Source: Roseiarcus sp963833955 (GTDB taxonomy: Bacteria; Pseudomonadota; Alphaproteobacteria; Rhizobiales; Beijerinckiaceae). Taken from it: a stretch of 64,000 nucleotides of DNA. This document shows, one piece after another, positions 45,312-55,769 of the stretch (position 1 is its first letter; the number at the start of each line of letters is the position of its first letter). A program made the position numbers and the translations under genes. The notes beneath the pieces were generated by a model. The model did no database searches. It was not told where the DNA came from and saw only the letters and a list, made by a program, of their open reading frames with translations. Where the stretch lies: NCBI GenBank assembly GCA_963833955.1, contig CAWHZY010000016.1:1-64000 (forward strand), written 5' to 3'.

Positions 45312-47093
45312 ATGGATCTGGGCGCCGGGTTGGCGGATTTCGCGGTTCATGCGCTGTGGCTTCAGGCCGGCGCGGTCATCGCTTTGGCGGCCGCGCTCGC
45401 CGGTGCGACCGCCCGCGCCCGGGGTCAAGCGGAAGCGCGGGAGGCGCGGATCGCCGCCGAAAACGACGGGTTGCGCGATGAACTTTGGCGACTCAAGGAA
45501 GCGAGGAGCGCGCGCGACCGGGCGGAGGCGGCGAGCGAGGCCAAATCGCGCTTTCTGACGACGATGAGCCATGAAATCCGCACTCCGATCAGCGGCATTC
45601 TCGGCATGGCCGATCTGTTGCGGGCGGCTTCCCTCGATCCCGAAAACGCAAGCTATGTCGAGGTGATCCGCAGTTCCGGGAGCGCGCTCATCGCGCTGAT
45701 CGACGAAATCCTCGATCTGGCCAAGATAGAGGCGGGCCGTTTCGATCTCGTCGTCGAGAGGGTCGATCTTCGCCGGCTCACCGAGGGCGTGGTCGAACTG
45801 CTCGCACCGCCCGCCCAGAGCAAAGGCATTGAGATCGTGGCCTCATTCAGCGCCGGCGCCCCGCGCTTCGTCCGCGCGGACGGCCCGCGCCTGCGCCAAA
45901 TCCTGATGAACCTTGCCGGCAACGCGGTCAAATTCACCGATCGTGGCGGCGTCTGCGTGACGGTCGAGCGCGGTGAAATGGGCTCGGCGCGGTTCTCGGT
46001 GATCGATACTGGGCCCGGCGTGCCGCCGGATCGCCGGAAGGCGATTTTCGACAGTTTCGAGCAGGGCGACAGCTCACACGCGCGCCGTTTCGAAGGCGCG
46101 GGGTTGGGGCTCCCCATCTCGCGCGAACTCGTCCGCCTCATGGGCGGCGAACTGACGCTTTCTGACAATCCAGGCGGAGGGTCGATTTTCGCCTTCGCCG
46201 TCCGGTTGCCGAAATGCGCCTCAGTCGAGCCGCTGGCCACACCGGAGACGATGCCTCGCGTCCCTAGTGGGACACGCGCGCTCATCATCGCCAATTCTCC
46301 ATTCGAGGCGCCGGCTATCGAAGCCCGCCTTATCGAAGCGGGCGTCGATGTAGATCGCGTCCAGGGCTTGGACTCCGGCCTCGAGGCATTGAACGCCCCG
46401 CACAAGCCAGATGTCGTTATCGTCGATTGCGCGCTCGGACCCGAAGCCACCAATCGGCTTGCGCAGGCCGCGCGAGAGGCGGCGGTCCGACGCAGCCTGG
46501 TGCTGTTTTCGCCCTTCGAACGCCGCGCTTTCGGGCAGATGGCGCTCACGGGTTTCGATGGCTGGCTGGTCAAGCCGGTTCGTGCACGCTCGCTTTTCGA
46601 GCGTGTGACGTGGGATGTTGGACCCACCCCCGGCCCTGCCTCGCGCCTCTCATCGCCCCCGCTGGTCCGCCGCGCCCTTGTCGCTGAAGACAACGACATC
46701 AATGCTCTCATTACTCAAAAGGCCATGCGCCGCTTGGGCTTCGAGACCGTTCGAGCATTCGACGGCGAAGAGGCGTTGCGTCTGGCCTCGCCGATCGCGC
46801 CCCTAGAATCTCGACCTTTCGACATCATCTTGATGGACCTTAAGATGCCAGCTCTCGACGGCTATGAGGCCACGCGCCGTCTGCGGAGGCTCGAGGCCGC
46901 CTGTGGCTGGTCGCCGACCCCCATTATCGCCCTGACCGCCAATGCTTTCGAGGAGTGGAAAATCTCCCCGTCGGCCGCTGGCTTCGACGCCATTCTTATC
47001 AAGCCGGTCGAGTTCGGAGCGTTAGCGGAAACGGTGGAGGGAGTGTGCGCCACTCGGGCGGCGCCCTCACGCGAGCGTCTGCGCGCGTCATAG
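45312..47093 (+). CDS. Hybrid sensor histidine kinase with two receiver domains
   Basis: A 593-residue kinase: one N-terminal membrane helix, coiled linker, H-box TMSHEIRTPISGILGM (His near residue 93), N-box NLAGNAVKFTD, G1 DTGPGVP, G2 GAGLGLPIS. Then a degenerate receiver (RALIIANSPFEAP, IVDCALGPE, lacking the paired acidic residues) and an intact one (LVAEDNDINALI, phospho-Asp in ILMDLKMPALDGYEAT). No periplasmic sensor domain. ATG 45312 is preferred over a TTG two codons before. The partner is not encoded nearby. Confidence 0.9.
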   Translation: MDLGAGLADFAVHALWLQAGAVIALAAALAGATARARGQAEAREARIAAENDGLRDELWRLKEARSARDRAEAASEAKSRFLTTMSHEIRTPISGILGMADLLRAASLDPENASYVEVIRSSGSALIALIDEILDLAKIEAGRFDLVVERVDLRRLTEGVVELLAPPAQSKGIEIVASFSAGAPRFVRADGPRLRQILMNLAGNAVKFTDRGGVCVTVERGEMGSARFSVIDTGPGVPPDRRKAIFDSFEQGDSSHARRFEGAGLGLPISRELVRLMGGELTLSDNPGGGSIFAFAVRLPKCASVEPLATPETMPRVPSGTRALIIANSPFEAPAIEARLIEAGVDVDRVQGLDSGLEALNAPHKPDVVIVDCALGPEATNRLAQAAREAAVRRSLVLFSPFERRAFGQMALTGFDGWLVKPVRARSLFERVTWDVGPTPGPASRLSSPPLVRRALVAEDNDINALITQKAMRRLGFETVRAFDGEEALRLASPIAPLESRPFDIILMDLKMPALDGYEATRRLRRLEAACGWSPTPIIALTANAFEEWKISPSAAGFDAILIKPVEFGALAETVEGVCATRAAPSRERLRAS

Positions 47094-47326
47094 AATCGAA
47101 TCGGAGTGACCACACCTACGCACGGGAAGTCGCAGCTTTGGCGCCGTCGCCCAGTCTTGAATCAATTCCTCGATCGAATATTTGTCGAGGTGATCATCGC
47201 GTCAGGGAAAGCGCCCGGACCTCCCTCGAGCCTTTGCCTTGCCATCCCCGCCTCGGCGCCCTAGACGAAAAACGCTCGCCCGCTGTGGGTTTCGGGCGGC
47301 CAAGCCAATCCTATTCACCGGCGATC

Positions 47327-48454
47327 GTGGTCAAGCTTCCCTTTCTCGATCAGTTCACCCGTGTCGTTGTCAAGGTCGGCTCATCGCTCCTGGTCGACGG
47401 CGCCCTTGGCGCCGTCAGACGCGAATGGCTCGAAGCGCTTGCGTCGGACATCGCCGCGCTGCACGAGCGCGGCGCAAACGTCATTGTCGTGTCCTCCGGG
47501 GCCATCGCGCTTGGTCGCACGATCGCCCGGCTGCCGAAAGGGGCGCTCAAGCTCGAAGACAGCCAGGCCTCGGCAGCGATTGGGCAGATCGCGCTCGCGA
47601 GCGAGTGGTCTCGCGCTCTTGCTGAATACGGCATTCTCGCCGGCCAGGTGCTCTTGACCTTGCAGGACACGGAGGAACGCCGTCGCTATCTCAACGCGCG
47701 CGCAACCCTCGGCCGTCTTTTCGCGATGCGCTCGATCCCGATTATCAACGAGAACGACACCGTGGCAACGAGCGAGATTCGCTACGGCGACAACGATCGC
47801 CTGGCGGCGCGGGTCGCCACCATGACGAGTGCGGATCTTTTGATTCTCCTTTCCGATGTCGCCGGGCTTTATGATTCGCCTCCACATGGCAACACGCACG
47901 CGCGATTGCTGCCCGTCGTCGAACGCGTGACGCCCGAGATCGAAGCGATGGCCGGCGGCGCGGCGTCCGAGCTGTCGCGGGGCGGCATGCGCACCAAGAT
48001 CGAGGCCGCACGCATCGCCACGTCAGCCGGCGCGCATATGGTGATCACAGATGGGCGCATTCCGCATCCGATCGCCCGGCTCGCCGAAGGCGGCAGATGC
48101 ACCTGGTTCCTGACCCCGTCGAATCCGGTTGCAGCGCGAAAGGTCTGGATCGGCGGGTCACTTGAACTTAAAGGAGCCGTGTTTGTCGACGCTGGCGCTG
48201 CGGCGGCGCTTGCTCGCGGCAAAAGCCTGCTGCCGGCTGGCGTCACGCGGGTCGAAGGCGTGTTTGCGCGCGGCGATTGCGTCGCGATCCGCGACGAGCG
48301 CGGGGCGGAGATCGGGCGAGGGCTCATTGCCTATGACGCGTTGCATGCGGAGCGCATCCGAGGCCGCAATTCGCGCGATATCGCGCATATCCTGGGGACG
48401 GCCGGGCGCGCCGAGATGATCCATCGCGACGACATGGCGCTTTCGGCGCTCTGA
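47327..48454 (+). CDS. proB: Glutamate 5-kinase
   Basis: A 375-residue enzyme starting at GTG 47327 (the frame is open further but the homologous part starts VVKLPFLDQFTRVVVKVGSS). The amino-acid kinase domain has VVKVGSSLL, VVSSGAIALG, PIINENDTV and GDNDRLAARVA; the C-terminal part is a PUA domain (GVTRVEGVFARGDCVAIRD). It phosphorylates glutamate in proline synthesis. obgE and proA, its frequent neighbours, are not here. The 233-base gap before it holds nothing recognisable. Confidence 0.92.
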   Translation: MVKLPFLDQFTRVVVKVGSSLLVDGALGAVRREWLEALASDIAALHERGANVIVVSSGAIALGRTIARLPKGALKLEDSQASAAIGQIALASEWSRALAEYGILAGQVLLTLQDTEERRRYLNARATLGRLFAMRSIPIINENDTVATSEIRYGDNDRLAARVATMTSADLLILLSDVAGLYDSPPHGNTHARLLPVVERVTPEIEAMAGGAASELSRGGMRTKIEAARIATSAGAHMVITDGRIPHPIARLAEGGRCTWFLTPSNPVAARKVWIGGSLELKGAVFVDAGAAAALARGKSLLPAGVTRVEGVFARGDCVAIRDERGAEIGRGLIAYDALHAERIRGRNSRDIAHILGTAGRAEMIHRDDMALSAL

Positions 48455-48522
48455 GGCATGATGCTGGGAGATCGTTCGCTGCGATCTTGGCAGGGCGACG
48501 CCCGCCGCGCATAAACTTGAAC

Positions 48523-50322
48523 ATGGGTTCCCCCATCCGACGCAGCGCCTGGCTGATCTCTGTTCCGCGCCCGGCGCTGATCATGCTTGCGACCGCGCGC
48601 ACGAGATTGCGCGCGAGCGAATTTGGCATGACTGCGCTTGCGATCGGCGTTGGCGTCCTTGCTGGCTTGTGCGTCGCGGCAATGACCAGCGTCGTCAACA
48701 TTGCGCATGTGCGGATCTACGGCATCCCGTTCGATGTTCATCTAAGCGCCGCGGAGCGCATTGCGCCCCTCGCTGCCTTTGGCGCGCCGATGCTTGGGGG
48801 CCTTCTGCTCGGCGCGATCGACGTCTGGCTCTCTCGCAGGAAAGCGCCCCCTGCGGTCGATCCGGTCGAGGCCAACGCTTTGCGCGGCGGACGCATGTCG
48901 CTCCGCCAAAGCCTTTTGGTGGCGACCCAGACATTGATCTCGAATGGATGCGGCGCCTCGGTCGGACTCGAGGCGGGTTATGCCCAAATCGGGGCGGGCG
49001 TTGCCTCCTATCTCGGCGTGAGATCGCGCTTGCGCCGGCAAGATCTCCGCGTGCTCGTCGGTTGTGGAGCAGGCGGCGCAATTGCGGCGGCGTTCGGCGC
49101 GCCGCTCACTGGCGCCTTTTACGCTTTTGAACTTATCATCGGCGCCTATTCGCTCGCGAACGCGATCCCCGTATTCGCCGCCACCCTCGCCGCATCGCTC
49201 ACCACACAGGCGATCATTGGGGCGCCTTACGACATCACAGCGCCCACGGTCGCCCCGCTGACGTTCGTCGACTATGGCGCGTTGATCGGCCTCGGCCTGG
49301 TCGCGGCGGCAGTGGGCGTGGGCGCAATGCGGGTGGCGGCGTTAATCGAGCGGGCGTTCCGCTGGACGGTCCCCTCGCGTCTCTTACGACCGGTCTTTGG
49401 CGGACTTATGGTCGGTTCGATGGCGCTTTACAGCCCGCAAGTGCTGGGGGCAGGCCACGGCGCGCTCGGGCTCGACTTCTACTGGCCGATGTCGGCGTCC
49501 GAACTGGCGACGCTCATCGTGCTCAAGCTGTTCGCCTGCCTTGTTTCGCTGGCCTCCGGCTTTCGCGGCGGAATGTTTTTCGCCTCGCTGTTCGTCGGTT
49601 CGCTGCTCGGTAAGCTCTATGCAGTCGGCGTCGACGCCTTGGCGCCGTCGATGGGACTGGAGACCACGGCTTGCGTGCTCGTCGGCATGGGCGCGCTGAG
49701 CGCGGCCATTGTTGGCGGCCCGCTGACCATGACCTTTCTGGTGCTTGAAAGCACCGGCAACCTTGGCGTTGCCGGCGGCGCTCTCGCGGCTTCGATCGCG
49801 ACCACGCTCGCGGTGCGCGCGACCTTCGGCTATTCGTTCACCACTTGGCGGCTGCATCTGCGCGGCGAGACGATCCGCGGCGGCCAGGATGTCGGGTGGC
49901 TGCGTGAGCTGACTGTCGGACGGATGATGGCGCCTGCGCCGCCGAGGTTTCCTGCCGATCAGTCGGTCCGCGCGTTCCGCGAAGCCTACCCATTGGGCAG
50001 CGCCAACTTCGTCGTCGCAATTGGCGAAGACGAGCGATATCAAGGACTGGTCCACGTTCCCGAGGCTCACGCGCTTGCCCTCGAAGAGAGCAGTGACGGC
50101 GGGGCCATCGCCGCCATCGCCCGTCTGCCTGCGACCGTCCTTCATCCCGACGAGAACGTCCGCCAGGCGCTCGACGTCTTCGGCGCGTCACAGGCTGACA
50201 CGCTCGTCGTCACAGCGCGCGGAACTGAACAGGTGCTGGGCACGCTTGGCGAAGCGTACGCGGCCCGCCGTTACGCGCAAGAGACCAACCTGGCGATGAA
50301 GGGGGTCCTGGGCGGGGGATGA
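48523..50322 (+). CDS. ClC-type chloride channel/transporter with CBS-like tail
   Basis: A 599-residue membrane protein (ATG 48523; an earlier in-frame ATG at 48487 is possible). ClC features: GCGASVGLEAGYAQIG, the counterpart of GREGP with the gating Glu kept but Arg replaced by Leu, GAGGAIAAAFGAPLTGAFYAFE, and GFRGGMFFASLFVGSLLG. The C-terminal 150 residues form a CBS pair (LTVGRMMAPAPP to LGTLGEAYAAR). Exchanges chloride or fluoride for protons. Its end is 25 bases from the oppositely directed ppc. Confidence 0.88.
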   Translation: MGSPIRRSAWLISVPRPALIMLATARTRLRASEFGMTALAIGVGVLAGLCVAAMTSVVNIAHVRIYGIPFDVHLSAAERIAPLAAFGAPMLGGLLLGAIDVWLSRRKAPPAVDPVEANALRGGRMSLRQSLLVATQTLISNGCGASVGLEAGYAQIGAGVASYLGVRSRLRRQDLRVLVGCGAGGAIAAAFGAPLTGAFYAFELIIGAYSLANAIPVFAATLAASLTTQAIIGAPYDITAPTVAPLTFVDYGALIGLGLVAAAVGVGAMRVAALIERAFRWTVPSRLLRPVFGGLMVGSMALYSPQVLGAGHGALGLDFYWPMSASELATLIVLKLFACLVSLASGFRGGMFFASLFVGSLLGKLYAVGVDALAPSMGLETTACVLVGMGALSAAIVGGPLTMTFLVLESTGNLGVAGGALAASIATTLAVRATFGYSFTTWRLHLRGETIRGGQDVGWLRELTVGRMMAPAPPRFPADQSVRAFREAYPLGSANFVVAIGEDERYQGLVHVPEAHALALEESSDGGAIAAIARLPATVLHPDENVRQALDVFGASQADTLVVTARGTEQVLGTLGEAYAARRYAQETNLAMKGVLGGG

Positions 50323-50347
50323 ATCGCTTCGGCTCGCACGCTGCTGG

Positions 50348-53132
50348 TCACCCGCTGTTGCGCAACCCTGCCGAAATGCCGTTGATAGTGAGCTGAATGC
50401 CGGTCAGCACCTTCTCGCTCGCGGCGCGCGAACGGTACAGTTTAAGAAGCTCGACTTGCACGTGGTTGAGCGGGTCGAGATAAGGGAAACGATTACGGAT
50501 CGAGCGGTCGAGCAGCGGATTGCTCTCGAGCAGCTTCGCTTGCTCCATGACCGCGTTGAGAGCATCGACGGAATCGCGCCACTCACCTGAGATCCGGGCG
50601 AAGATCTTCTCCCTCAGACTGACGTCTTCCACCAGCCGCGCATAGCGCGAGGCGATTGCGAGGCTGGACTTCGCCATCACCATATCCATGTTGGAGAGCT
50701 GAGTGCGAAAGAAGGGCCAGCGGACATACATTTCCTTGAGCGTCTGAAGGCCGTGCTTGGGATGGGCGTCAATATAGGCCTTCACCGCCGAGCCGAAGCC
50801 GAACCAGCCGGGCAGCATGAGCCGACATTGCGCCCACGAGAATACCCAGGGGATCGCGCGCAAATCCTCAATCGCCTGCGTCTTCTTGCGCGAGGCGGGG
50901 CGCGACCCGATGTTGAGGCTTGCGATCTCGGTGATGACGGTCGAGGCCCAGAAATAGCGCACGAAGCCCTCGGTCTCGTAGACAAGGCCGCGATAGGCCT
51001 TGTAGGCGGAAAGCGACAATTCCTCCATTGTCTCGAGAAAAGATGGGTCTGGCGCGGGGCTCTCGTCCTGCAAGAGCGTGGCTTCGAGCGTCGCCGAGGC
51101 GAGCGTCTCCAGATTGCGTCGCCCGACCTCGGGGTTCGAGTACTTGCTCGATATGATCTCGCCCTGTTCGGTGATGCGGATCTGCCCCTGCACCGCGCCG
51201 CCCGGTTGCGCCAGGATCGCGTCGTAGCTCGGACCGCCGCCGCGCCCGACGGAGCCGCCGCGCCCATGGAAGAGGCGGATGCGCACGCCATGCTTGCGGA
51301 AGACTTCGACCAAGCCGATCTCCGCCTTGTAAAGCTCCCAGCCCGAGGTGACGAAGCCGCCGTCCTTGTTCGAATCGGAATAGCCGAGCATCACCTCCTG
51401 CTCCCGGTCACGCGAATCGACCAGCCTGCGGTACTCGGGAAGGGAAAGGAGCTTATCCATCACGCCGACGCAGTTGCGCAAATCCTCGATCGTCTCGAAC
51501 AGCGGCACGAGCGCGAGCGCCGACGACCCTTCCGCGGTGATGAGACCCACTTCCTTCAGGATCAGCGCCAGTTCCAACATGTCGGAGACGCTGTCCGTCT
51601 TGGAGATAATCGAGGTCCGGATCGCGCCCGGGCCATATTTGATTCGGATATCGGCCGCGGCGCGAAATAGAGCGAGTTCGCCCGCCGTCTCCTCGCTGTA
51701 AGCAATGAAAGGCGAGAAGAGCGGGCGGGGCGAAACGAGTTCGCGACGCAGGAGTTCCACCCGCTGCTCCTCGCTCATCGCCTTGTAGTCGAGGCCAGGC
51801 GACGCCGCCGTAAAAAGCTCGGCGATTGTGCGCTCGTGGACGTCTGAGTTCTGCCTGAGGTCGATGGGCGCCAGATGAAACCCGAACACGTCTACGGCGC
51901 GCTGCAAGGCGCGTAAACGCCCGCGAGCGACAATGCCGGCGTTGGTCTGCCTAAGCGAGAGCGCGATGATCGCGAGGTCGGCGCTGAATTCCGCCGACGA
52001 CGCGTATGACGCCCGGTCAACGATCGGCTGACGTAGGGCGATCACGTGGTCAAGCTCGCGCGCTGTCTTGGCGAGGCGCGAATACATTCCGGTGATGGCG
52101 CGTCGGTATGGCTCCTTGCGTCGGGCGGCGGCGGAATCGTCAGACGTGTCGGCGAGCCCGGCAAGCTCAGGACTTATCGAGGCGAGATTGGAAGCCAGCG
52201 ACAGCTCAGCGCCCAGCTCGTGCAACTCGTCAAGATAGTGGCCAATCGCCCGCGCGCTCTGGAGCCGCATCGACTCGTTAAGCACGTCAGCGGTGACGAA
52301 CGGATTGCCGTCGCGGTCGCCGCCGATCCACGACCCGACGCAGAGGAACGAGCCGATCGGCTTCGTCCGCGGCTCACTCGAAGTGGCGTCGAGTTCGATC
52401 TTCGATCGCGCCGTAAAGGCGAGGCAACTCGTGGAAGAATGTATAGTCGTAGAATGAGAGGGCGTTGGCCACCTCGTCGATGACCTTGAGCTTCGTTTGG
52501 CGCAGCAGGTTCGTGCGCCATAGGACGAGCACGGCCCGCCGGAGCCGTTCCTCGTTGAGCGCAACCTCGTCCTCGTTGCCGGCTGCGTTTTCGCGATCGT
52601 CGAGCAATTTCGCTATCTCAAGCTCGCGTGTCAGCGTGCTCTTGCGCCGGACTTCGGTCGGATGGGCGGTCAGGACCGGGCTTACCAGCGCCTGATCGAA
52701 GAAGTCGGTAAGCGCACTCGGCTCGACGCCCATCTCCCGCGTGCGCTGAAAGGCGTAAGCGAGCGAGCCCGGACGCGGCGCAGAGCCTGCGATTGCATGG
52801 GCACGGTTGCGGCGAATGTGATGCTGATCTTCGGCAATGTTGGCGAGATGCGAGAAATAGCTATAGGCGCGAACGATCGCGAGCGTCTGGTCAGCGTTGA
52901 GGCTGTCGAGCGTCGCCTCGAGCTCGCGCCGCGCGCCAATCTCGTTGTCGCGATGGAAGCGAATCGAGGCTTGGCGAATCTGCTCGACCAGCTCGAAAAC
53001 CTCTTCGCCCTCCTGCTCGCGCACAGTGTCGCCGAGAATACGGCCGAGCAGACGAATATCGTCGCGCAGCGGAACGTCCTTCTCGTCCGCAGGGCGAGGG
53101 TTCAGCTGTTGGATTTTGGCGGTCATGGCCAT
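50348..53132 (-). pseudogene. ppc: Phosphoenolpyruvate carboxylase, single frameshift (probably sequence error)
   Basis: The two frames overlap near 52400. The first (from ATG 53132, or 53126) has TAHPTEVRRKS and ends after YGAIED; the second carries GGDRDGNPFVTADVL, GYSDSNKDGGF, FHGRGGSVGRGGGP and the C-terminus GISAGLRNSG. One extra C at about 52400 explains the break; joined, the enzyme is about 927 residues with every catalytic motif present. Ppc fixes bicarbonate onto PEP to give oxaloacetate. An otherwise perfect housekeeping gene with a single indel suggests a sequencing fault. Confidence 0.88.
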
Positions 53133-53513
53133 TGGCGCATCCGTCGGGCTCGAAGAAAGATCGATGTTGCACTGCGGCAAACACTGGCGCAAGGCCGGGC
53201 GCCTCATGGAGACGCCTGGTGCATTTCAGGTCGCAAGTTCCGCGCCAAGGAAGGGCCTGGCGATGATCGGCAGGCGACGTCACGACTTTTTGGCGACCGA
53301 CCAGCCCTCGTTAAGAGGTAAGCCACGACTAGATGTGCTGAGCGCTGCCACATTGCGTCCGATTCCCAGATGGCCTTGTCCGCAGCAGCCCGTCAGCACC
53401 TCGACGCCTCAGCTCCGGTCAAACCTGCGATCTGTCGGGAAATTACGGGGAAGCGGATGGCCGGCCGATCGCTTGAAGCGCATGCGTCAGCGGCCACGCC
53501 CGGCGACCGCCCT
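53133..53513. other. Intergenic between vsr and ppc
   Basis: 381 bases upstream of ppc. No gene, tRNA or clear promoter seen. Confidence 0.4.
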
Positions 53514-53984
53514 TCATGACCTCTGTTGTTGGGCTCGCATTGACGGCGGGCGATCGACCCGACCCGCCAGACTTTCCGCCAGGCGCTTGGCGAGCGCCGC
53601 CTTGTCCTTGAGTTCGCATTCGAAGACGACGAGCGCGCGCCAGCCCATTGCGGCATAGGTGGCGAGGGTCTTTTCGTCCCGCGCCTGGTTGCGAGCGATC
53701 TTGGCGCGCCAATAGGCGGCGTTGGTCTTGGGCGCCCGCGCGCCGCGCGCGCAGTCATGTCCATGCCAAAAGCATCCATGGACGAAGATCGCGAGTTTGC
53801 GGGAGGCGTAGACGACGTCGGGCTTTCCCGGCAGATCGCCGCGATGAAGCCGGTAGCCCGGCGCGATCGGGCGCAGAAGCGCGCGCACCGCAAGCTCTGG
53901 ATTTGTGTCGCGCGATTTGACCGCGCGCATAGCCGCTGAGCGGTCGTAGGCTTTATCCGAAACTGTTTCTATTCTTCTGGTCAT
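53514..53984 (-). CDS. vsr: Very short patch repair endonuclease
   Basis: A 156-residue Vsr starting MTRRIETVSDKAYDRSAAM. Family motifs: MRAVKSRDTNPELAVR, PDVVYASRKLAIFVHGCFWH with HDC following (catalytic Asp and zinc/His residues), and WRALVVFECEL. Vsr nicks T:G mismatches arising from deaminated 5-methylcytosine and normally accompanies a Dcm-type methylase. Here only a methylase relic lies upstream on the same strand. Confidence 0.92.
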   Translation of the reverse strand: MTRRIETVSDKAYDRSAAMRAVKSRDTNPELAVRALLRPIAPGYRLHRGDLPGKPDVVYASRKLAIFVHGCFWHGHDCARGARAPKTNAAYWRAKIARNQARDEKTLATYAAMGWRALVVFECELKDKAALAKRLAESLAGRVDRPPSMRAQQQRS

Positions 53985-54050
53985 TGCGCCGCCCAAGCGG
54001 TGCTGCAGCCACGCCGCTTTCTCTTCGAGGCGGTCATCCTGAGATTCCGG

Positions 54051-54500
54051 TCAATCCTGTCCGCGATGTTCGTCAACCTCGACTTGCTGGAGTTGCTCGA
54101 AGTGGGCCTGAATAGCTCTCGCGATTTCTCTCGAGTTCTCGATCGCAAGGAGATGATTGATAATCTGACTGTAGTATTCAACTTGGCAAACGAAGGGTAG
54201 GGTCCTTTTTTCCGCGATTTCAGTGTCCTGCATCACCTGAACTCTCTGGAATGGTTCCGGTGCTTTCGCCCAGTTGGTCGTCGGCGGCCTCGGGATGTTG
54301 CTGTTCATCAATGCGGACCGTCCGTGAAACTCACGAAATAACATGTCTTCGAGGGAACTGATCTTTGCCCGGTTCTTGACGGGAGAGGCCAGACCCATGC
54401 GATTTCCCCGACGTCGATCTAGACAGCGCCACAACTCTCCAAGGCCCGCGCGCGCCATGCCACCTCCGGCGAAGAATTCGCAAAATGTACATCTTCTCAT
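54051..54500 (-). pseudogene. Relic of a C5 cytosine methyltransferase joined to an unknown C-terminal part
   Basis: The frame opens MRRCTFCEFFAGGGMARAGLG, which is motif I of a Dcm-like methylase (FxGxGG SAM loop), then loses similarity after about 28 residues (WRCLD). No PCQ or ENV motif is present. The following 120 residues (FVCQVEYYSQIINHLL, EIARAIQAHFEQLQQVEV) belong to no family I recognise, possibly the end of another gene from the same restriction cluster. A deletion has removed almost all of the methylase. Confidence 0.6.
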
Positions 54501-54705
54501 ACCGAAGACTCATTGGTTCGCCGAAAACTTAAGGCGGACCACGCGCATTCGAAAAAGAGTTGCTAGCGTGGGGACATTCCTCTGCGGGTGATTTCGACCC
54601 GTCAGTTCTATTTCTGTTCGTGATTTGAGAAAATTTCAAGTTCGGACTGCGCCCCCCGGCTCTCGCGCTTGACCACGGCCAAGGCGTTCTGCGTTATGGC
54701 TGCCT

Positions 54706-55710
54706 ATGACCAATTTCATCTTCCCCTTTCCCGCTCTTGTTTGCGACACTGGCGGCACCAACGTGCGCTTCGCGCTCGTCGGCGAACCCGGAGGCCCGCT
54801 TAGCGACGTCGTCCACTTGCACACCGGCGATTATCGGGGGCTGGCGGAGGCAATTGAGGCCGCGGCCCCCAAGCTCGGGACTCGGCCCGGCTCGATGATC
54901 GCCTGCGGAGCAGGGCCGGTGGTCGGGCGCATGCTCAAGCTCACCAATGCGCCCTGGGTGATGGATGGCCCGGAAGCAGCGCGCCGCACTGGCCTGAAAC
55001 AGGGATTGCTGCTCAACGATTTCGAGGCTCAGGCGCTATCGTTGCCTACAATTCCAGAGGGTTGGGAACAGCGCATCGGCCCGCTTCAGTTCGGGGCCGA
55101 AGGTCCTCAAGTGATTCTCGGGCCTGGCACTGGGCTTGGCGTCGCCGCGCTGGTCGAGGCCGAGGGGCGCTTCACCCCAGTGCCGTCGGAGGCCTGCCAT
55201 ATTGATTTTGGGCCTGTGCGGCCTGAGGAATTGGCGCTCTGGCCGCATCTGGAGCGCGCGCACGGGCGCGTCACTAGCGAAAGCGTCATTTCCGGCGTGG
55301 GCCTTGCGCGCGTCCACCGCGCGCGCATGATGGCGCTAGGCGCGCCCGATCCGCACGTAGACCCGCCCGCCGTCACCACGGCCGCGGCGGCTGACCCGAA
55401 GGGTGAAGAAGCGGCAAGTGTGAGGCTTTATTGGCACATCGTCGCCCGTTTCGCAGGCGACATGGCGGTGACATTCGTGGCGACCGGCGGGGTGACGCTA
55501 TCCGGCGGTGTCCTGCCGAGAGTGGCCGATTTTCTCGACGAGACCGCATTTCGCGAGGCGTTCGAGGACAAGGCGCCGGTCGACGGGCTCGCCAAGCGCA
55601 TTCCAACCCGGCTTGTCACGCGTGAGGACGCCGTGTTGGTTGGAATGGCAGCGATCGCCTCGGCGCCAGATCGCTACGGTATCGACTACGGATCCCGCGC
55701 TTGGGTCTAG
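54706..55710 (+). CDS. glk: Glucokinase
   Basis: A 334-residue bacterial glucokinase of the ASKHA fold: LVCDTGGTNVRFALVG (ATP/phosphate loop), LLNDFEAQALSLP with the catalytic Asp, LGPGTGLGVAAL, and the substrate segment SEACHIDFGP. Uses ATP to make glucose 6-phosphate in the cytoplasm. Single gene; a 190-base gap before it probably carries its promoter. Downstream is IS110 debris. Confidence 0.92.
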   Translation: MTNFIFPFPALVCDTGGTNVRFALVGEPGGPLSDVVHLHTGDYRGLAEAIEAAAPKLGTRPGSMIACGAGPVVGRMLKLTNAPWVMDGPEAARRTGLKQGLLLNDFEAQALSLPTIPEGWEQRIGPLQFGAEGPQVILGPGTGLGVAALVEAEGRFTPVPSEACHIDFGPVRPEELALWPHLERAHGRVTSESVISGVGLARVHRARMMALGAPDPHVDPPAVTTAAAADPKGEEAASVRLYWHIVARFAGDMAVTFVATGGVTLSGGVLPRVADFLDETAFREAFEDKAPVDGLAKRIPTRLVTREDAVLVGMAAIASAPDRYGIDYGSRAWV

Positions 55711-55769
55711 GCGTCGATTTCAGGGGCGCCCGGACTCAGGCTTTTCCGCCTCTAGAGTATCCGTTTTGA

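Noticed and set aside
53514..54513. Active restriction-modification or defence system
   Set aside because: Only Vsr is complete; the methylase keeps motif I only and no endonuclease gene is visible.
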